A stretch of DNA of 64,000 nt from Streptomyces sp. ISL-94 (GCF_018614075.1 NZ_JAGGOZ010000002.1:1-64000), one strand, 5' to 3'. Positions 26,065 through 36,413 are shown, counted from the first letter of the stretch. Program-made: numbers and translations. The notes: generated from the letters alone by a model not told the origin.

Positions 26065-27387
26065 ATGGCTGGTGTGAGCTACCCGTACCCGTATGAAGCC
26101 CCAGTTTCGCAGACGCTCTTCGAGCGCGCCTCCCTCGTGACCCCCGGCGGCGTGAACTCTCCGGTGCGCGCCTTCCGCGCCGTGGGCGGTACGCCCCGGT
26201 TCATGGTGTCCGGCACCGGTCCGTACCTCACGGACGCCGACGGTCGTGAGTACGTCGACCTCGTGTGCTCGTGGGGTCCGATGATCCTCGGACACTCCCA
26301 CCCCGAGGTGATCGAGGCCGTCCAGGCCGCCGTCGCCCGCGGCACCTCCTTCGGCACGCCCGGCGAGGGCGAGGTCGCGCTCGCCGAGGAGATCGTCGCG
26401 CGCATCGAACCCGTCGAGCAGGTGAGGCTCGTCTCCTCCGGTACGGAGGCCACGATGTCGGCGATCCGGCTGGCGCGCGGGTTCACCGGCCGGGCCAAGG
26501 TCGTGAAGTTCGCCGGCTGCTACCACGGCCACGTGGACGCGCTGCTGGCCGCCGCCGGTTCCGGGCTCGCGACCTTCGCGCTGCCCGACACCCCCGGTGT
26601 GACCGGCGCGCAGGCCGGCGACACGATCGTCCTCCCCTACAACGACCTCGACGCGGTGCGGGCGGCCTTCGCCGCGCACCCCGGCGAGATCGCCTGCGTG
26701 ATCACCGAGGCCGCGCCCGGCAACATGGGCGTCGTCACCCCGGCCGAGGGGTTCAACCAGGGGCTGGCCGACCTCTGCCGCGAGAACGGCGCGCTGTACA
26801 TCTCCGACGAGGTCATGACCGGTTTCCGCACTTCGCGCGCCGGCTGGTACGGAGTCGACGGGGTCAAGCCCGACCTGATGACCTTCGGCAAGGTCATGGG
26901 CGGCGGCTTCCCGGCCGCGGCCTTCGGCGGCCGCGCCGATGTGATGGGCCACCTCGCCCCCGCCGGCCCGGTCTACCAGGCCGGCACGCTCTCCGGTAAC
27001 CCGGTCGCCACCGCCGCCGGCCTCGCGCAGCTGCGCCTGCTGGACGCGGCCGCGTACGAGAAGGTCGACGCGGTGTCGAAGGAGATCCAGGGGCTGGTGA
27101 CGGCGGCGCTGAGCAAGGAGGGCGTGGCGCACCGGCTGCAGACCGCGTCCAACATGTTCTCCGTCTTCTTCACCGAGGACGAGGTCCGCAACTACGACGA
27201 CGCCAAGAAGCAGGAGGCCTTCCGCTTCAACGGCTTCTTCCACTCGATGCTGGCGCAGGGCGTCTACCTGCCGCCGTCCGCCTTCGAGTCCTGGTTCGTG
27301 TCCACCGCCCACGACGAGCAGGCGATCGAGCGGATCGCGGCCGCCCTGCCGGCCGCCGCCCGGGCCGCCGCGGAGGCCGCCGCATGA
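26065..27387 (+). CDS. hemL: Glutamate-1-semialdehyde 2,1-aminomutase
   Basis: 440 residues. Converts glutamate-1-semialdehyde to 5-aminolevulinate, the C5 route to haem and other tetrapyrroles, using PLP in the cytoplasm. Seen: [20 protein letters not shown] at the N-terminus, [16 protein letters not shown] (phosphate binding), [23 protein letters not shown] (Asp contacting the PLP ring nitrogen) and [18 protein letters not shown] with the Schiff-base Lys. Overlaps the next gene by ATGA, so the phosphatase is translationally coupled. Divergent from the hypothetical gene at 25323. Confidence 0.97.
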   Translation: MAGVSYPYPYEAPVSQTLFERASLVTPGGVNSPVRAFRAVGGTPRFMVSGTGPYLTDADGREYVDLVCSWGPMILGHSHPEVIEAVQAAVARGTSFGTPGEGEVALAEEIVARIEPVEQVRLVSSGTEATMSAIRLARGFTGRAKVVKFAGCYHGHVDALLAAAGSGLATFALPDTPGVTGAQAGDTIVLPYNDLDAVRAAFAAHPGEIACVITEAAPGNMGVVTPAEGFNQGLADLCRENGALYISDEVMTGFRTSRAGWYGVDGVKPDLMTFGKVMGGGFPAAAFGGRADVMGHLAPAGPVYQAGTLSGNPVATAAGLAQLRLLDAAAYEKVDAVSKEIQGLVTAALSKEGVAHRLQTASNMFSVFFTEDEVRNYDDAKKQEAFRFNGFFHSMLAQGVYLPPSAFESWFVSTAHDEQAIERIAAALPAAARAAAEAAA

Positions 27388-28079
27388 GCAGCGACACACC
27401 GACCCGCCCCGACTTCACCGTCGTGCACCTGGTGCGCCACGGCGAGGTGCACAACCCGGACGGGGTCCTGTACGGGCGCCGCTCGGGCTACCACCTCTCC
27501 GAGCTGGGCCGTCAGATGGCCGACCGGGTCGCCGAGCACCTGAAGAGCCGGGACATCGCCTACGTGGTGTCCTCCCCGCTGGAGCGGGCGCAGGAGACGG
27601 CGGAGCCGATCGCCAAGACGCACGGCCTGGACCTGGCGACGGACGCGCGGCTGCTGGAGGCGGAGAACGTCTTCGAGGGCAAGACCTTCGGCGTCGGCGA
27701 CGGCGCGCTGCGCAAGCCCGGCAACTGGAAGCACCTGACGAACCCGTTCAAGCCCTCGTGGGGCGAGCCGTACGTCGAGCAGGTGGTCCGGATGATGAGC
27801 GCGCTGGAGGCGGCGCGCGACGCGGCCCGCGGGCGCGAGGCGGTGGCGGTCAGCCACCAGCTGCCGATCTGGATCGTGCGCAGCTTCGCGGAGAAGCGCC
27901 GGCTGTGGCACGACCCGCGCCGCCGCCAGTGCACGCTCGCCTCGCTGACGTCCTTCACGTACCAGGGCGACAAGCTGGTGTCGGTGGGCTACAGCGAGCC
28001 GGCCCGCGACCTGGTCCCGGCGCACCTGCTGGCCGGGGCGAAGCCGGTGAAGGGCAAGTCCAAGGCCTTCGGCGCCTGA
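27384..28079 (+). CDS. Histidine phosphatase (phosphoglycerate mutase-like) family protein
   Basis: 231 residues. Signature [20 protein letters not shown] with the phosphorylated His, Arg in [15 protein letters not shown], a catalytic Glu region ([16 protein letters not shown]) and the second His in [16 protein letters not shown] phosphotransfer enzyme acting on an unknown phosphate ester. It overlaps hemL by four bases (ATGA), and hemL-phosphatase pairing is common in actinobacteria, so a role near tetrapyrrole synthesis or redox metabolism is possible, unproven. Confidence 0.92.
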   Translation: MSSDTPTRPDFTVVHLVRHGEVHNPDGVLYGRRSGYHLSELGRQMADRVAEHLKSRDIAYVVSSPLERAQETAEPIAKTHGLDLATDARLLEAENVFEGKTFGVGDGALRKPGNWKHLTNPFKPSWGEPYVEQVVRMMSALEAARDAARGREAVAVSHQLPIWIVRSFAEKRRLWHDPRRRQCTLASLTSFTYQGDKLVSVGYSEPARDLVPAHLLAGAKPVKGKSKAFGA

Positions 28080-28082
28080 TCC

Positions 28083-28140
28083 GGGCCCGCTCGGCTCCGG
28101 GGCTCGGTCGGCTCCGGAGCCCGCCCGGCTCCGGGGCTTG
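28083..28140 (+). repeat. CGGCTCCGG repeats forming a terminator-like stem
   Basis: Three copies of CGGCTCCGG(G/A)GC follow the phosphatase stop codon. GGCTCCGG (28093-28100) can pair with CCGGAGCC (28114-28121), so the array may double as a terminator. Confidence 0.6.
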
Positions 28141-28289
28141 ATCGTCACTCTGTTACGAACCGTTACAGCTTTACCTAAATAAATACAAGTTGCGCCGGGA
28201 ATCACCGTTCCAGTGCCGCAAGTTCTGACAACTTGTCCGTTTATATGGGCAATGGCATGAGCTGCGCGAGTGACGACGGGGACGGTGAC

Positions 28290-29534
28290 ATGCGCGACTT
28301 CGGAGGCGTCAGTCGGAGGGGCCTGCTGGGATGGGGACTTGGGGCCGCCGCCGCGGTGGGTATCGCGGGCTGCGGCTCACCGGCCGCGTCCGATCCCGGC
28401 ACCCCCGGACCGGTCAAGAACCCCAAGGGCCCGAAGCCGGGCGAGAAGCCGGCGGCCAAGGCCCTCGGTGACGGCTCCACCGCCGACACCGGCCCGCAGC
28501 CCCACCAGCCCGACAAGCCCGTCCCCCTCCAGCCGGGCGAGACCCCGCCGCAGTTCGTCGTCTTCAGCTGGGACGGCGCGGGGGAGATCGGGAACGGCCT
28601 CTTCCCGCGCTTCCTCAAGCTCGCCAAGGACCACGGCGCGGGCATGACCTTCTTCCTCTCCGGCCTCTACCTGCTACCGGAGTCGAAGAAGAGCCTCTAC
28701 CAGCCGCCGAACAACCCCGTCGGGGCCTCGGACATCGGCTACCTCAAGGACGAGAACATCCGCAACACCCTGAAGTGCGTCCGCGAGGCGTGGCTCGACG
28801 GGCACGAGATAGGCACCCACTTCAACGGCCACTTCTGCGGGGGCTCCGGCTCCGTCGCCAAGTGGACCCCGGACGACTGGCAGAGCGAGATCGACCAGGC
28901 CGTGTCCTTCGTCACCAACTGGCGCACGAACACCGGCTTCACCGACCTCGAACCCCTGCCCTTCGACTACCGCAAGGAACTGGTCGGCGCCCGCACCCCC
29001 TGCCTCCTCGGCCAGGACAACCTGCTGGCGACCGCACAGAAGCTGGGCTGGCGCTACGACTCCAGCTCACCCGGCGGCCTCCAGGTCTGGCCGGTGAAGA
29101 AGTCGGGGATCTGGGACCTGCCGCTCCAGTCCCTGCCCTTCCCCGGGCACTCCTTCGAGGTGCTGTCCATGGACTACAACATCCTCGCCAACCAGTCCAA
29201 GAACACCACCAGGGGCGTCCCGGCCAACTATCCGGGCTGGCGCACCCAGGCCACCGCCACCTACCTCGGCGGCTTCCGGCGGGCCTACGAGACCAACCGC
29301 GCCCCGCTCTTCATCGGCAACCACTTCGAGGAGTGGAACGGCGGCATCTACATGGACGCCGTCGAGGAAGCCTTCAAGGGCATGGCGGACAAAAGGGATG
29401 TAAGGCTCGTATCCTTCCGGCAGTTCACCGATTGGCTGGACGTCCAGGACCCCAAGGTGCTCGCCAAGCTCCGCGGGCTCGGCCCGGGTGAGCCGCCCGC
29501 CGGCGGCTGGGCGGCGTACATGACGAGCGCCTGA
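28290..29534 (+). CDS. Tat-exported lipoprotein resembling polysaccharide deacetylases
   Basis: 414 residues from ATG 28290 (alternatives ATG 28257 and 28245 upstream in frame; none has a strong Shine-Dalgarno). Twin-arginine signal SRRGLLGWG followed by lipobox GIAGCGSPA predicts Tat export and lipid anchoring. A Pro/Lys/Gly linker leads to a NodB-like barrel: QFVVFSWDGAGEIGNG (DxxG in place of the usual DDG), HGAGMTFFLSGLYLLPES, GHEIGTHFNGHFCGG (HxxxH zinc motif), KELVGARTPCLLG and FIGNHFEEWNGGIYMDAV. It probably acts on cell-wall or extracellular polysaccharide; the unusual first motif leaves activity uncertain. It precedes the cytochrome c maturation operon. Confidence 0.82.
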   Translation: MRDFGGVSRRGLLGWGLGAAAAVGIAGCGSPAASDPGTPGPVKNPKGPKPGEKPAAKALGDGSTADTGPQPHQPDKPVPLQPGETPPQFVVFSWDGAGEIGNGLFPRFLKLAKDHGAGMTFFLSGLYLLPESKKSLYQPPNNPVGASDIGYLKDENIRNTLKCVREAWLDGHEIGTHFNGHFCGGSGSVAKWTPDDWQSEIDQAVSFVTNWRTNTGFTDLEPLPFDYRKELVGARTPCLLGQDNLLATAQKLGWRYDSSSPGGLQVWPVKKSGIWDLPLQSLPFPGHSFEVLSMDYNILANQSKNTTRGVPANYPGWRTQATATYLGGFRRAYETNRAPLFIGNHFEEWNGGIYMDAVEEAFKGMADKRDVRLVSFRQFTDWLDVQDPKVLAKLRGLGPGEPPAGGWAAYMTSA

Positions 29535-29640
29535 CAGGGCCCGACCGGGCCTGGCAGCGCCGGACCTCGCCTGACCAGGGCATTGGCACCCCGCCGGGGG
29601 GTGCGGCACATTCGCACATTGCCCATGCGAAACTTTTCAC

Positions 29641-30273
29641 ATGAGTCCTAGCCGCGCCCTCCGTCGCCGCTCGACCGGCGGCCGCGCCCTCCTGCTGACC
29701 GCGGCGACCGTCGCGGGCGTCATGACCCTGACGTCCTGCGACGGATCGGACGGCGGCGGCAAGCCCACCAGCAGCTCCGGCGGCAACTACGTCACCGGAT
29801 CGGGCGGCATCTCCAGGGTCGCCAGGGGCGAGCGCACCGAGGCCCCCAAGCTCGACGGAGCGACCGTCGACGGCAAGACCCTCGACACCACGACCCTCAA
29901 GGGCAAGGTCGTCGTCCTCAACGTCTGGGGCTCCTGGTGCCCGCCGTGCCGCGGAGAGGCCAAGTACTTCGCGAAGGTGTCGAAGGAGCTCGCCGACTCC
30001 GGCGCGGACGTCGCCTTCGTCGGGATCAACACCCGGGACAACAGCACGCAGAACGCCGTCAACTTCGAGCAGGACTACGGGATCACCTACCCGAGCCTCT
30101 ACGACCCCGACGGGAAGCTGATGCTCCGCTTCCCCAAGGGCACGCTCAACCCGCAGGCCATCCCCTCCACGGTCGTCCTCGACAAGGAGGGCAAGATCGC
30201 CGCCCGCACCCTCGTCGCGATCAACGACAAGCAGCTGCGGTCGATGATCGACCCGCTCCTCGCGGAGAAGTGA
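29641..30273 (+). CDS. TlpA/ResA-like thiol-disulphide oxidoreductase lipoprotein
   Basis: 210 residues. Lipoprotein signal ([14 protein letters not shown]) followed by a thioredoxin fold: [20 protein letters not shown] with the redox CPPC pair, [19 protein letters not shown] and cis-Pro region [16 protein letters not shown]. ResA-type proteins reduce the CXXCH cysteines of apocytochrome c on the outer face of the membrane before haem attachment. First gene of a four-gene system II (Ccs) operon: 4-bp gap to ccdA, then resB, then ccsB. Confidence 0.93.
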   Translation: MSPSRALRRRSTGGRALLLTAATVAGVMTLTSCDGSDGGGKPTSSSGGNYVTGSGGISRVARGERTEAPKLDGATVDGKTLDTTTLKGKVVVLNVWGSWCPPCRGEAKYFAKVSKELADSGADVAFVGINTRDNSTQNAVNFEQDYGITYPSLYDPDGKLMLRFPKGTLNPQAIPSTVVLDKEGKIAARTLVAINDKQLRSMIDPLLAEK

Positions 30274-30277
30274 CCCC

Positions 30278-31063
30278 GTGGTCACCGCGGTCCCCGACGT
30301 CCTGCTCGCCGCCGAGGCGACCGGCGTGAACACCACCGTCCTGAGCGGCGCCCTGCTGCTGGCGCTGCCCATCTCGGTGCTCGCCGGGCTGGTCTCCTTC
30401 TTCTCGCCCTGCGTGCTCCCGCTCGTCCCCGGCTACCTCTCCTACGTGACCGGCGTCAGCGGCGCCGACCTCGCCGAGGCGCGGCGCGGCCGCATGCTGG
30501 CCGGGGCGAGCCTGTTCATCGCGGGCTTCACCGCCGTCTTCGTCTCCACCGGCGCCCTCTTCGGATACTTCGGCGCGAGCCTCCAGGAGAACAAGGCGCT
30601 GATCTCCCAGATCCTCGGCGGGCTGGTGATCGTCCTCGGCCTCTTCTTCATGGGCGCGATCCCGGGACTGACGATGCGGGAGTTCCGCTTCCACAGGAAG
30701 CCGACGGCGGGCCTCCTCGGCGCGCCCCTGCTCGGCGTGCTCTTCGGCGTCGGCTGGACCCCCTGCATGGGCCCGACCCTCGCCGCCGTCAACACCCTCT
30801 CCATCGACCAGGCCAGCGCCGGGCGGGGCGCGCTGCTGACCGTCGCCTACTGCCTGGGCCTCGGTGTGCCCTTCATCCTCGCCGCGATCGCCTTCCGCAA
30901 GGCGCTCGGCGCATTCGGCTGGGTGAAGAAGCACTATGCGTGGGTGATGCGCATCGGTGGCGGCATGCTGATCCTCACCGGTCTGCTGCTCGTCACAGGA
31001 ATGTGGGACAGCATCGTCAGCGACATGCAGAGCTGGACCCAAGGCTTCACGGTGGGGATCTGA
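30278..31063 (+). CDS. ccdA: CcdA-type cytochrome c biogenesis thiol transporter
   Basis: 261 residues with six membrane helices. Carries reducing equivalents across the membrane from thioredoxin to the ResA-like protein upstream. The two redox cysteines are in [20 protein letters not shown] (helix 1) and [13 protein letters not shown] (helix 4), the characteristic PCxxP and TPCxGP motifs of DsbD/CcdA. Start GTG 30278 lies 4 bases after the ResA stop, indicating coupling. Confidence 0.95.
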   Translation: MVTAVPDVLLAAEATGVNTTVLSGALLLALPISVLAGLVSFFSPCVLPLVPGYLSYVTGVSGADLAEARRGRMLAGASLFIAGFTAVFVSTGALFGYFGASLQENKALISQILGGLVIVLGLFFMGAIPGLTMREFRFHRKPTAGLLGAPLLGVLFGVGWTPCMGPTLAAVNTLSIDQASAGRGALLTVAYCLGLGVPFILAAIAFRKALGAFGWVKKHYAWVMRIGGGMLILTGLLLVTGMWDSIVSDMQSWTQGFTVGI

Positions 31064-31076
31064 GGACGTAACGCAC

Positions 31077-32801
31077 ATGAGCAAGACAGACAACGCACCC
31101 ACCGGCACCGACAACGCACCCACCGGGGCCGACGCCGAAGCCGAGCCCGTGCTCGGCGCCGCCGGCGCCCAGCTGTCCACCGCCCCCGTCGAGGACAGCG
31201 GTCCCGTCGGCATCGGCGTGCTCGGCTGGGCCCGCTGGTTCTGGCGGCAGCTCACCTCCATGCGGGTGGCGCTGATCCTCCTCTTCCTGCTGTCCCTGGC
31301 CGCCATCCCCGGCTCCCTCATCCCGCAGACCTCGGTCGACGCGATGAAGGTCGCCGCCTGGAAGAAGGACAACCCGTCCTGGGTGGGCATCGCCGAGAAG
31401 CTCCAGCTCTTCGACGTCTACTCGTCGTTCTGGTTCTCCGCGGTCTACCTGCTGCTCTTCATCTCGCTGATCGGCTGCATCCTGCCGCGCTCCTGGCAGT
31501 TCGCCGGCCAGCTGCGCGGCCGCCCGCCGGCCGCCCCCAAGCGGCTCGACCGGCTGCCCGCGCACACCACCTGGCGCACGGACAGGACCCCGGACGAGGT
31601 CCTCGCGCACGCGAAGACCCTGCTCGGCGGGCGGCGCTTCCGCACCGAGAGCGGCGAGAACCACGTCGCCGCGGAAAAGGGCTACCTCCGCGAGGCCGGG
31701 AACCTGATCTTCCATGTCGCGCTGATCGTGATGCTGGTGGCCTTCGCCTGGGGCCAGTACTTCAAGTCCGAGGGCGGCAAGCTCGTCCTGCGCGGCAAGG
31801 GCTTCTCGAACACGCTCACCCAGTACGACGACTTCAAGTACGGCGCGCTCTTCGACCCCCAGGACCTGCCGCCCTTCTCCTTCACCCTGGACAGGTTCGA
31901 CGCCACGTACGAGGAGACCGGCCCGCAGAAGGGCACCCCCCGCGACTTCACGGCGTACGTCACCTTCAGCGACGGCGCGCACGGCAAGCCGCAGAAGCGC
32001 GAGATCCAGGTCAACAAGCCCCTGAAGGTCGACGGCTCCAAGGTCTACCTGCTCGGGCACGGCTACGCACCGGTCATCTCGGTGACCGACCCCGCCGGCA
32101 CGGTGGTCTACAAGGACGCCGTGCCGATGCTGCCGCAGGACGCGAACCTCACCTCGCGCGGCGCCATCAAGGTCACCGACGGCTACCGGAACAAGAACGG
32201 CGAGAAGGAGCAGCTCGGCTTCTCCGCGCAGTTCGTGCCGACCTTCGCGGGCAAGGGCCAGGGCACGATGCTCTCCCAGTTCCCGGCGGCGAACTTCCCG
32301 GTGATCGCCCTCAACGCCTTCCACGGCAGCCTGGGCGTGGACTCGGGCCTGCCGCAGAACGTGTACCAGCTGGACACGTCCAAGATGCAGCAGTTCAAGA
32401 AGGAGAATGGCGACCCCTTCGCGCAGATGCTGCTGCCGGGCGAGACGATGACCCTGCCCGACGGCGCGGGCACCGTGAAGTTCGAGGGCATCGAGCGGTG
32501 GGCCACCTTCTCCGTCACCCACCAGCCCGGCAGCGGCCTCGCCCTGGCGGGCGCGATCGCCGCCATCGCGGGCCTGGCCGGATCGCTGTTCATCCAGCGC
32601 CGCCGGATCTGGGTCCGCGCGGTGCCCGGCAAGGACGGCGTCACCGTCGTCGAGATGGCGGGGCTGGGCCGCAGCGAGTCCGCCAAGCTGCCGGAGGAGC
32701 TCGCGGAGCTCGCCGCCACGCTGCACCGGCAGGCGCCGACCGCGCCCCCCGCCGTATCCGCAGAACCTGTCGAAGAAACCCCTGAAGGAGAGCGCGGATG
32801 A
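31077..32801 (+). CDS. resB: Cytochrome c biogenesis protein ResB (Ccs1)
   Basis: 574 residues. One half of the ResBC haem-handling complex that delivers haem and forms the thioether bonds of c-type cytochromes. Hydrophilic N-terminus with a duplicated TDNAPTG, first helices at MRVALILLFLLSLAAIPGSL with PQTSVD following, SVYLLLFISLIGCILPRSW-like second helix, third helix in FHVALIVMLVAFAWG, a large extracytoplasmic domain (about 230-480), and last helix LALAGAIAAIAGLAGSLFIQ before a cytoplasmic tail. Overlaps ccsB by ATGA. Confidence 0.94.
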   Translation: MSKTDNAPTGTDNAPTGADAEAEPVLGAAGAQLSTAPVEDSGPVGIGVLGWARWFWRQLTSMRVALILLFLLSLAAIPGSLIPQTSVDAMKVAAWKKDNPSWVGIAEKLQLFDVYSSFWFSAVYLLLFISLIGCILPRSWQFAGQLRGRPPAAPKRLDRLPAHTTWRTDRTPDEVLAHAKTLLGGRRFRTESGENHVAAEKGYLREAGNLIFHVALIVMLVAFAWGQYFKSEGGKLVLRGKGFSNTLTQYDDFKYGALFDPQDLPPFSFTLDRFDATYEETGPQKGTPRDFTAYVTFSDGAHGKPQKREIQVNKPLKVDGSKVYLLGHGYAPVISVTDPAGTVVYKDAVPMLPQDANLTSRGAIKVTDGYRNKNGEKEQLGFSAQFVPTFAGKGQGTMLSQFPAANFPVIALNAFHGSLGVDSGLPQNVYQLDTSKMQQFKKENGDPFAQMLLPGETMTLPDGAGTVKFEGIERWATFSVTHQPGSGLALAGAIAAIAGLAGSLFIQRRRIWVRAVPGKDGVTVVEMAGLGRSESAKLPEELAELAATLHRQAPTAPPAVSAEPVEETPEGERG

Positions 32802-33937
32802 CGCCGCTCGCAGCCGCAGCCAACGAGAACCTGGCGCAGATCAGCAACTACCTGGTCTATTCGTCGATGGCGGTCTACATGCTCGCCTTCTTCGCGCACA
32901 TCGCCGAGTGGACCTTCGGCAGCCGCAGCAAGGTGGCCCGTACGGCCGCCGCGCTGACCGGCGGTGCCGGAGCCGGCGCCGGTGACGCGGCCGCGGCCGC
33001 CGCGCCCGCCGTGCAGGTGCGCCGAAAGGGGGTGCGAAGCTCCAGTGGAGCCGGTGAAACCGGGGGCTCCACGGCCGTCCTCGACCAGCCGAAGGTCGTC
33101 ACCCGCTCCGCCGCCGGCACCCGCGACGTGCCCGACGGCCCGGGCGCCGCGGGCGGCACCGTGCAGGGCGACCTGTACGGCCGGATCGCCATCTCGCTGA
33201 CCGCCCTCGCCTTCCTCCTGGAGGCGGGCGGAGTCGTCGCCCGCGCCATGTCGGTGCAGCGGGCCCCCTGGGGCAACATGTACGAGTTCTCGATCACCTT
33301 CTCCACGGTGGCCGTCGGCGCGTACCTGGTCCTGCTCGCCCTGAAGAAGAACGTCCGCTGGCTCGGCCTGATCCTGGTCACCACCGTCCTGCTGGACCTC
33401 GGCATCGCCGTGACCTGGCTCTACACCGACAGCGACCAGCTGGTCCCGGCCCTGCACTCGTACTGGCTGTGGATCCACGTCTCCACCGCGATCTTCTGCG
33501 GCGCCGTCTTCTACATCGGCGCGGCCGGCGCGGTCCTCTACCTCTTCCGCGACGGATACGAGGCGAAGCTCGCGCGCGGCGGCACGCCGGGCCGGTTCGC
33601 CTCCTCCGTGCTGGAGCGGCTGCCCTCGGCGGGCTCCCTGGACAAGTTCTCGTACCGCATCAACGCGGCCGTCTTCCCGCTGTGGACCTTCACGATCATC
33701 GCGGGCGCGATCTGGGCGGGCGACGCCTGGGGCCGCTACTGGGGCTGGGACCCCAAGGAGGTCTGGTCCTTCGTGACGTGGGTCGCGTACGCCTGCTACC
33801 TGCACGCCCGCGCCACCGCCGGCTGGAAGGGCCGCAAGGCCGCTTACCTGGCGCTCTTCGCCTTCGCCTGCTGGATCTGGAACTACTACGGCGTGAACAT
33901 CCTGCTCAGCGGCAAGCACTCGTACGCGGGCGTCTGA
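32798..33937 (+). CDS. ccsB: Cytochrome c biogenesis protein CcsB (CcsA/ResC family)
   Basis: 379 residues. Partner of ResB in haem export and ligation. The haem-binding tryptophan-rich motif is clear: WGRYWGWDPKEVWSFVTW, with conserved His in YLHARATAGWKGRKA and in LHSYWLWIHVSTAIF. N-terminal helix then an unusually long Ala/Gly/Pro-rich loop (residues 55-125) not seen in shorter homologues. Last gene of the operon; start ATG overlaps the resB stop. Confidence 0.95.
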   Translation: MTPLAAAANENLAQISNYLVYSSMAVYMLAFFAHIAEWTFGSRSKVARTAAALTGGAGAGAGDAAAAAAPAVQVRRKGVRSSSGAGETGGSTAVLDQPKVVTRSAAGTRDVPDGPGAAGGTVQGDLYGRIAISLTALAFLLEAGGVVARAMSVQRAPWGNMYEFSITFSTVAVGAYLVLLALKKNVRWLGLILVTTVLLDLGIAVTWLYTDSDQLVPALHSYWLWIHVSTAIFCGAVFYIGAAGAVLYLFRDGYEAKLARGGTPGRFASSVLERLPSAGSLDKFSYRINAAVFPLWTFTIIAGAIWAGDAWGRYWGWDPKEVWSFVTWVAYACYLHARATAGWKGRKAAYLALFAFACWIWNYYGVNILLSGKHSYAGV

Positions 33938-33962
33938 CCGGCGGGAGTGGGACGCTGGTGTC

Positions 33963-34475
33963 ATGCCTCCTGTGATCCATGGCACCAGCGAGAGCCGCGG
34001 CGAGGACCGCTGGCGGCTGCGGTTCGAGCTGCACCTGCCGTACGCGTACGAGGAGCTGTGGCCCGTCCTGACCACGCCGGACGGGCTGCGGGGCTGGCTG
34101 GCCGAGGCCGAGGTCCTGGAGCGCCGGCTGGGCGGGGCGGTCACGCTGCGCCGGCCGAACACCGGGACGGTGGCGACCGGCCGGATCACGGCCTGGGACG
34201 TCGAGCGGGTCGTGGAGTACACGGTGTCCGGGGACGAGAAGATCCGCTTCCACCTGGAGCCGGTGGGGACGGACTCGACGGTCATCCGGTTCGTGCACGA
34301 GCGGTCCGGCACCGAGACCGAGCGCCTGGACTGCCTGGCGGGCTGGCACGAGCACTTCGAACTGCTGGAATCCGCCCTCGACGGGCGCCCGGCGAGACCC
34401 GCGGACTGGGCCGCCTGGACGGACGCCCACTGGAGCGAGCTGCGCGCGGACTACGCGTCCCTCTCCAGCACGTAA
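33963..34475 (+). CDS. SRPBCC (START/Bet v1-like) domain protein
   Basis: 170 residues. The pattern RFELHLPYAYEELWPVLTTP then DGLRGWLAEAEVLERRLGGA is the N-terminal helix-grip of AHSA1/SRPBCC proteins, followed by VVEYTVSGDEKIRFHLEP, TVIRFVHERS and the C-terminal helix (GWHEHFELLESALDG). The fold has a hydrophobic cavity for a small ligand; no catalytic residue pattern. Located 25 bp after ccsB on the same strand, but there is no evidence of a role in cytochrome maturation. Confidence 0.85.
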   Translation: MPPVIHGTSESRGEDRWRLRFELHLPYAYEELWPVLTTPDGLRGWLAEAEVLERRLGGAVTLRRPNTGTVATGRITAWDVERVVEYTVSGDEKIRFHLEPVGTDSTVIRFVHERSGTETERLDCLAGWHEHFELLESALDGRPARPADWAAWTDAHWSELRADYASLSST

Positions 34476-34539
34476 GAGCTGCGCGCCTCCTTTGCTCCTG
34501 GCCGTCGAGGAGGGTGGTGGTGGCCGAGCGGTCACAGCA

Positions 34540-34866
34540 CTAGGGCTGCGGGTCGCCCTTGTCGGTGCCCGGTCCCTGGTCCCGGTCCTTCTTCTGCTCG
34601 TCGCGCAGGGACTTCAGGAACTCCGGGTTGTCGTCGGGCGCGACCCACTGGGTGCGGCCGCGGGGTCCGCGTCCGCCTCCGGAGGCCACCCGCTTCTTGC
34701 CCGCGAACAGCCACACCACCGGCCCGACGATGGAGAAGAGCAGGATGATGAGCACCCACACCACCTTGGGCAGGTGCTTGACCTCTTCCTCGGGCGTGTT
34801 CAGGCAGTCGATGAAGGCGTAGATGGTCAGCGCGATGATCAGCAGGAACGGCAGATAGCGCAGCAC
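34540..34866 (-). CDS. PLD nuclease N-terminal (PLDc_N) domain membrane protein
   Basis: 108 residues: two membrane helices (PFLLIIALTIYAFIDCLNTP and VVWVLIILLFSIVGPVVWLF) with the PLDc_N signature ending in AGKKR, then a disordered hydrophilic tail (about residues 62-108). PLDc_N modules occur alone or ahead of phospholipase D/cardiolipin synthase domains; here the catalytic domain is absent. GTG start 34866. Divergent from mqnL. Confidence 0.88.
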   Translation of the reverse strand: MLRYLPFLLIIALTIYAFIDCLNTPEEEVKHLPKVVWVLIILLFSIVGPVVWLFAGKKRVASGGGRGPRGRTQWVAPDDNPEFLKSLRDEQKKDRDQGPGTDKGDPQP

Positions 34867-34955
34867 GGTGTGGGACCGACTCCCGGGCAGTGGCGGCGGG
34901 GCCGCACGGGCCCCGGTGACCCTTCCAGGGTAGTAGGTGACGGATACTGGCCCCT

Positions 34956-36413
34956 ATGGCTTACGACGATCTCCGCTCGCTGCTCCGGGCTCTGGAGCGG
35001 GAGGGCGACCTCAAGCGCATCAAGGCCGAAGTCGACCCGTACCTGGAGGTCGGGGAGATCGTCGACAGAGTGAACAAGGCGGGGGGCCCGGCGCTCCTCT
35101 TCGAGAACGTCAAGGGCTCGGCGATGCCGCTGGCCATGAACGTCTTCGGCACCGACCGCCGCCTGCTCAAGGCCCTGGGCCTGAAGTCGTACGGCGAGAT
35201 CAGCGAGAAGATCGGCGGCCTGCTCAAGCCGGAGCTGCCGCAGGGCTTCATCGGGGTCCGCGAGGCCTTCGGGAAGCTCGGCTCGATGGTGCACGTGCCG
35301 CCGAAGAAGGTGAAGGGCGAGGCCGCGCCCGTGCAGGAGGTCGTCCTCACCGGCGACGACGTGGACCTCGACCAGCTGCCGGCCCTGTTCACCTGGCCCA
35401 AGGACGGCGGCTCCTTCTTCAACCTCGGCCTCACCCACACCAAGCACCCCGAGACGGGCGTGCGCAACCTCGGCCTGTACCGCCTCCAGCGCCACGACAA
35501 GCGCACCATCGGCATGCACTGGCAGATCCACAAGGACAGCCGCAACCACTACGCCGTCGCCGCCAAGCGCGGCGAGCGGCTGCCGGTCGCGATCGCCTTC
35601 GGCTGCCCGCCCGCGGTGACGTACGCGTCCACCGCGCCGCTGCCGGGGGACATCGACGAGTACCTCTTCGCCGGCTTCGTCGCGGGCAAGCGGATCGAGA
35701 TGGTCGACTGCAAGACGGTCCCGCTGCAGGTCCCGGCCCATGCGGAGGTCGTGATCGAGGGCTGGCTGGAGCCGGGCGAGACGCTCCCGGAGGGGCCCTT
35801 CGGCGACCACACCGGCTTCTACACGCCGCAGGAGCCGTTCCCCGCGCTGAAGATCGACTGCGTGACGATGCGCAAGCGCCCGCTCCTCCAGTCGATCGTC
35901 GTCGGCCGGCCGCCGACGGAGGACGGTCCGCTGGGGCGTGCAACGGAGCGTTTCTTCCTCCCGCTCCTCAAGATCATCGTGCCGGACATCGTGGACTACC
36001 ACCTCCCCGAGTCGGGCGGCTTCCACAACTGCGCGATCGTCTCGATCGACAAGAAGTACCCGAAGCACGCCCAGAAGGTCATGCACGCCATCTGGGGCGC
36101 CCACATGATGTCGCTGACGAAGCTGATCATCGTGGTGGACGCGGACTGCGACGTCCACGACCTGCACGAGGTGTCGTGGCGGGCGCTCGGCAACACGGAC
36201 TACTCCCGTGACCTGACGGTCGTGGAGGGCCCGGTCGACCACCTCGACCACGCCTCCTACCAGCAGTTCTGGGGCGGCAAGGCGGGCATCGACGCCACGA
36301 AGAAACTCCCCGAGGAGGGCTACACCCGCGACGGCGGCTGGCCCGACATGGTCGAGTCCGACCCTTCGACGGCGGCCCTGGTGGACCGCCGCTGGAAGGA
36401 GTACGGACTTTGA
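34956..36413 (+). CDS. mqnL: Menaquinone biosynthesis decarboxylase, UbiD family
   Basis: 485 residues. UbiD-type, prenylated-FMN-dependent decarboxylase acting in the late futalosine pathway to menaquinone. Seen: DLRSLLRALEREGDLKRIKA, FENVKGSAMPLAMNVFGTDR, RHDKRTIGMHWQIHKDSRNH, EGPFGDHTGFYTPQEPFPAL and an ExxxR-like acidic set. The gene order mqnL, mqnP, mqnM (UbiD, UbiA, UbiX types), all on one strand here, matches what is known of futalosine-pathway Streptomyces. The stop codon abuts an IS200/IS605-like end (see 36412-36640). Confidence 0.93.
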   Translation: MAYDDLRSLLRALEREGDLKRIKAEVDPYLEVGEIVDRVNKAGGPALLFENVKGSAMPLAMNVFGTDRRLLKALGLKSYGEISEKIGGLLKPELPQGFIGVREAFGKLGSMVHVPPKKVKGEAAPVQEVVLTGDDVDLDQLPALFTWPKDGGSFFNLGLTHTKHPETGVRNLGLYRLQRHDKRTIGMHWQIHKDSRNHYAVAAKRGERLPVAIAFGCPPAVTYASTAPLPGDIDEYLFAGFVAGKRIEMVDCKTVPLQVPAHAEVVIEGWLEPGETLPEGPFGDHTGFYTPQEPFPALKIDCVTMRKRPLLQSIVVGRPPTEDGPLGRATERFFLPLLKIIVPDIVDYHLPESGGFHNCAIVSIDKKYPKHAQKVMHAIWGAHMMSLTKLIIVVDADCDVHDLHEVSWRALGNTDYSRDLTVVEGPVDHLDHASYQQFWGGKAGIDATKKLPEEGYTRDGGWPDMVESDPSTAALVDRRWKEYGL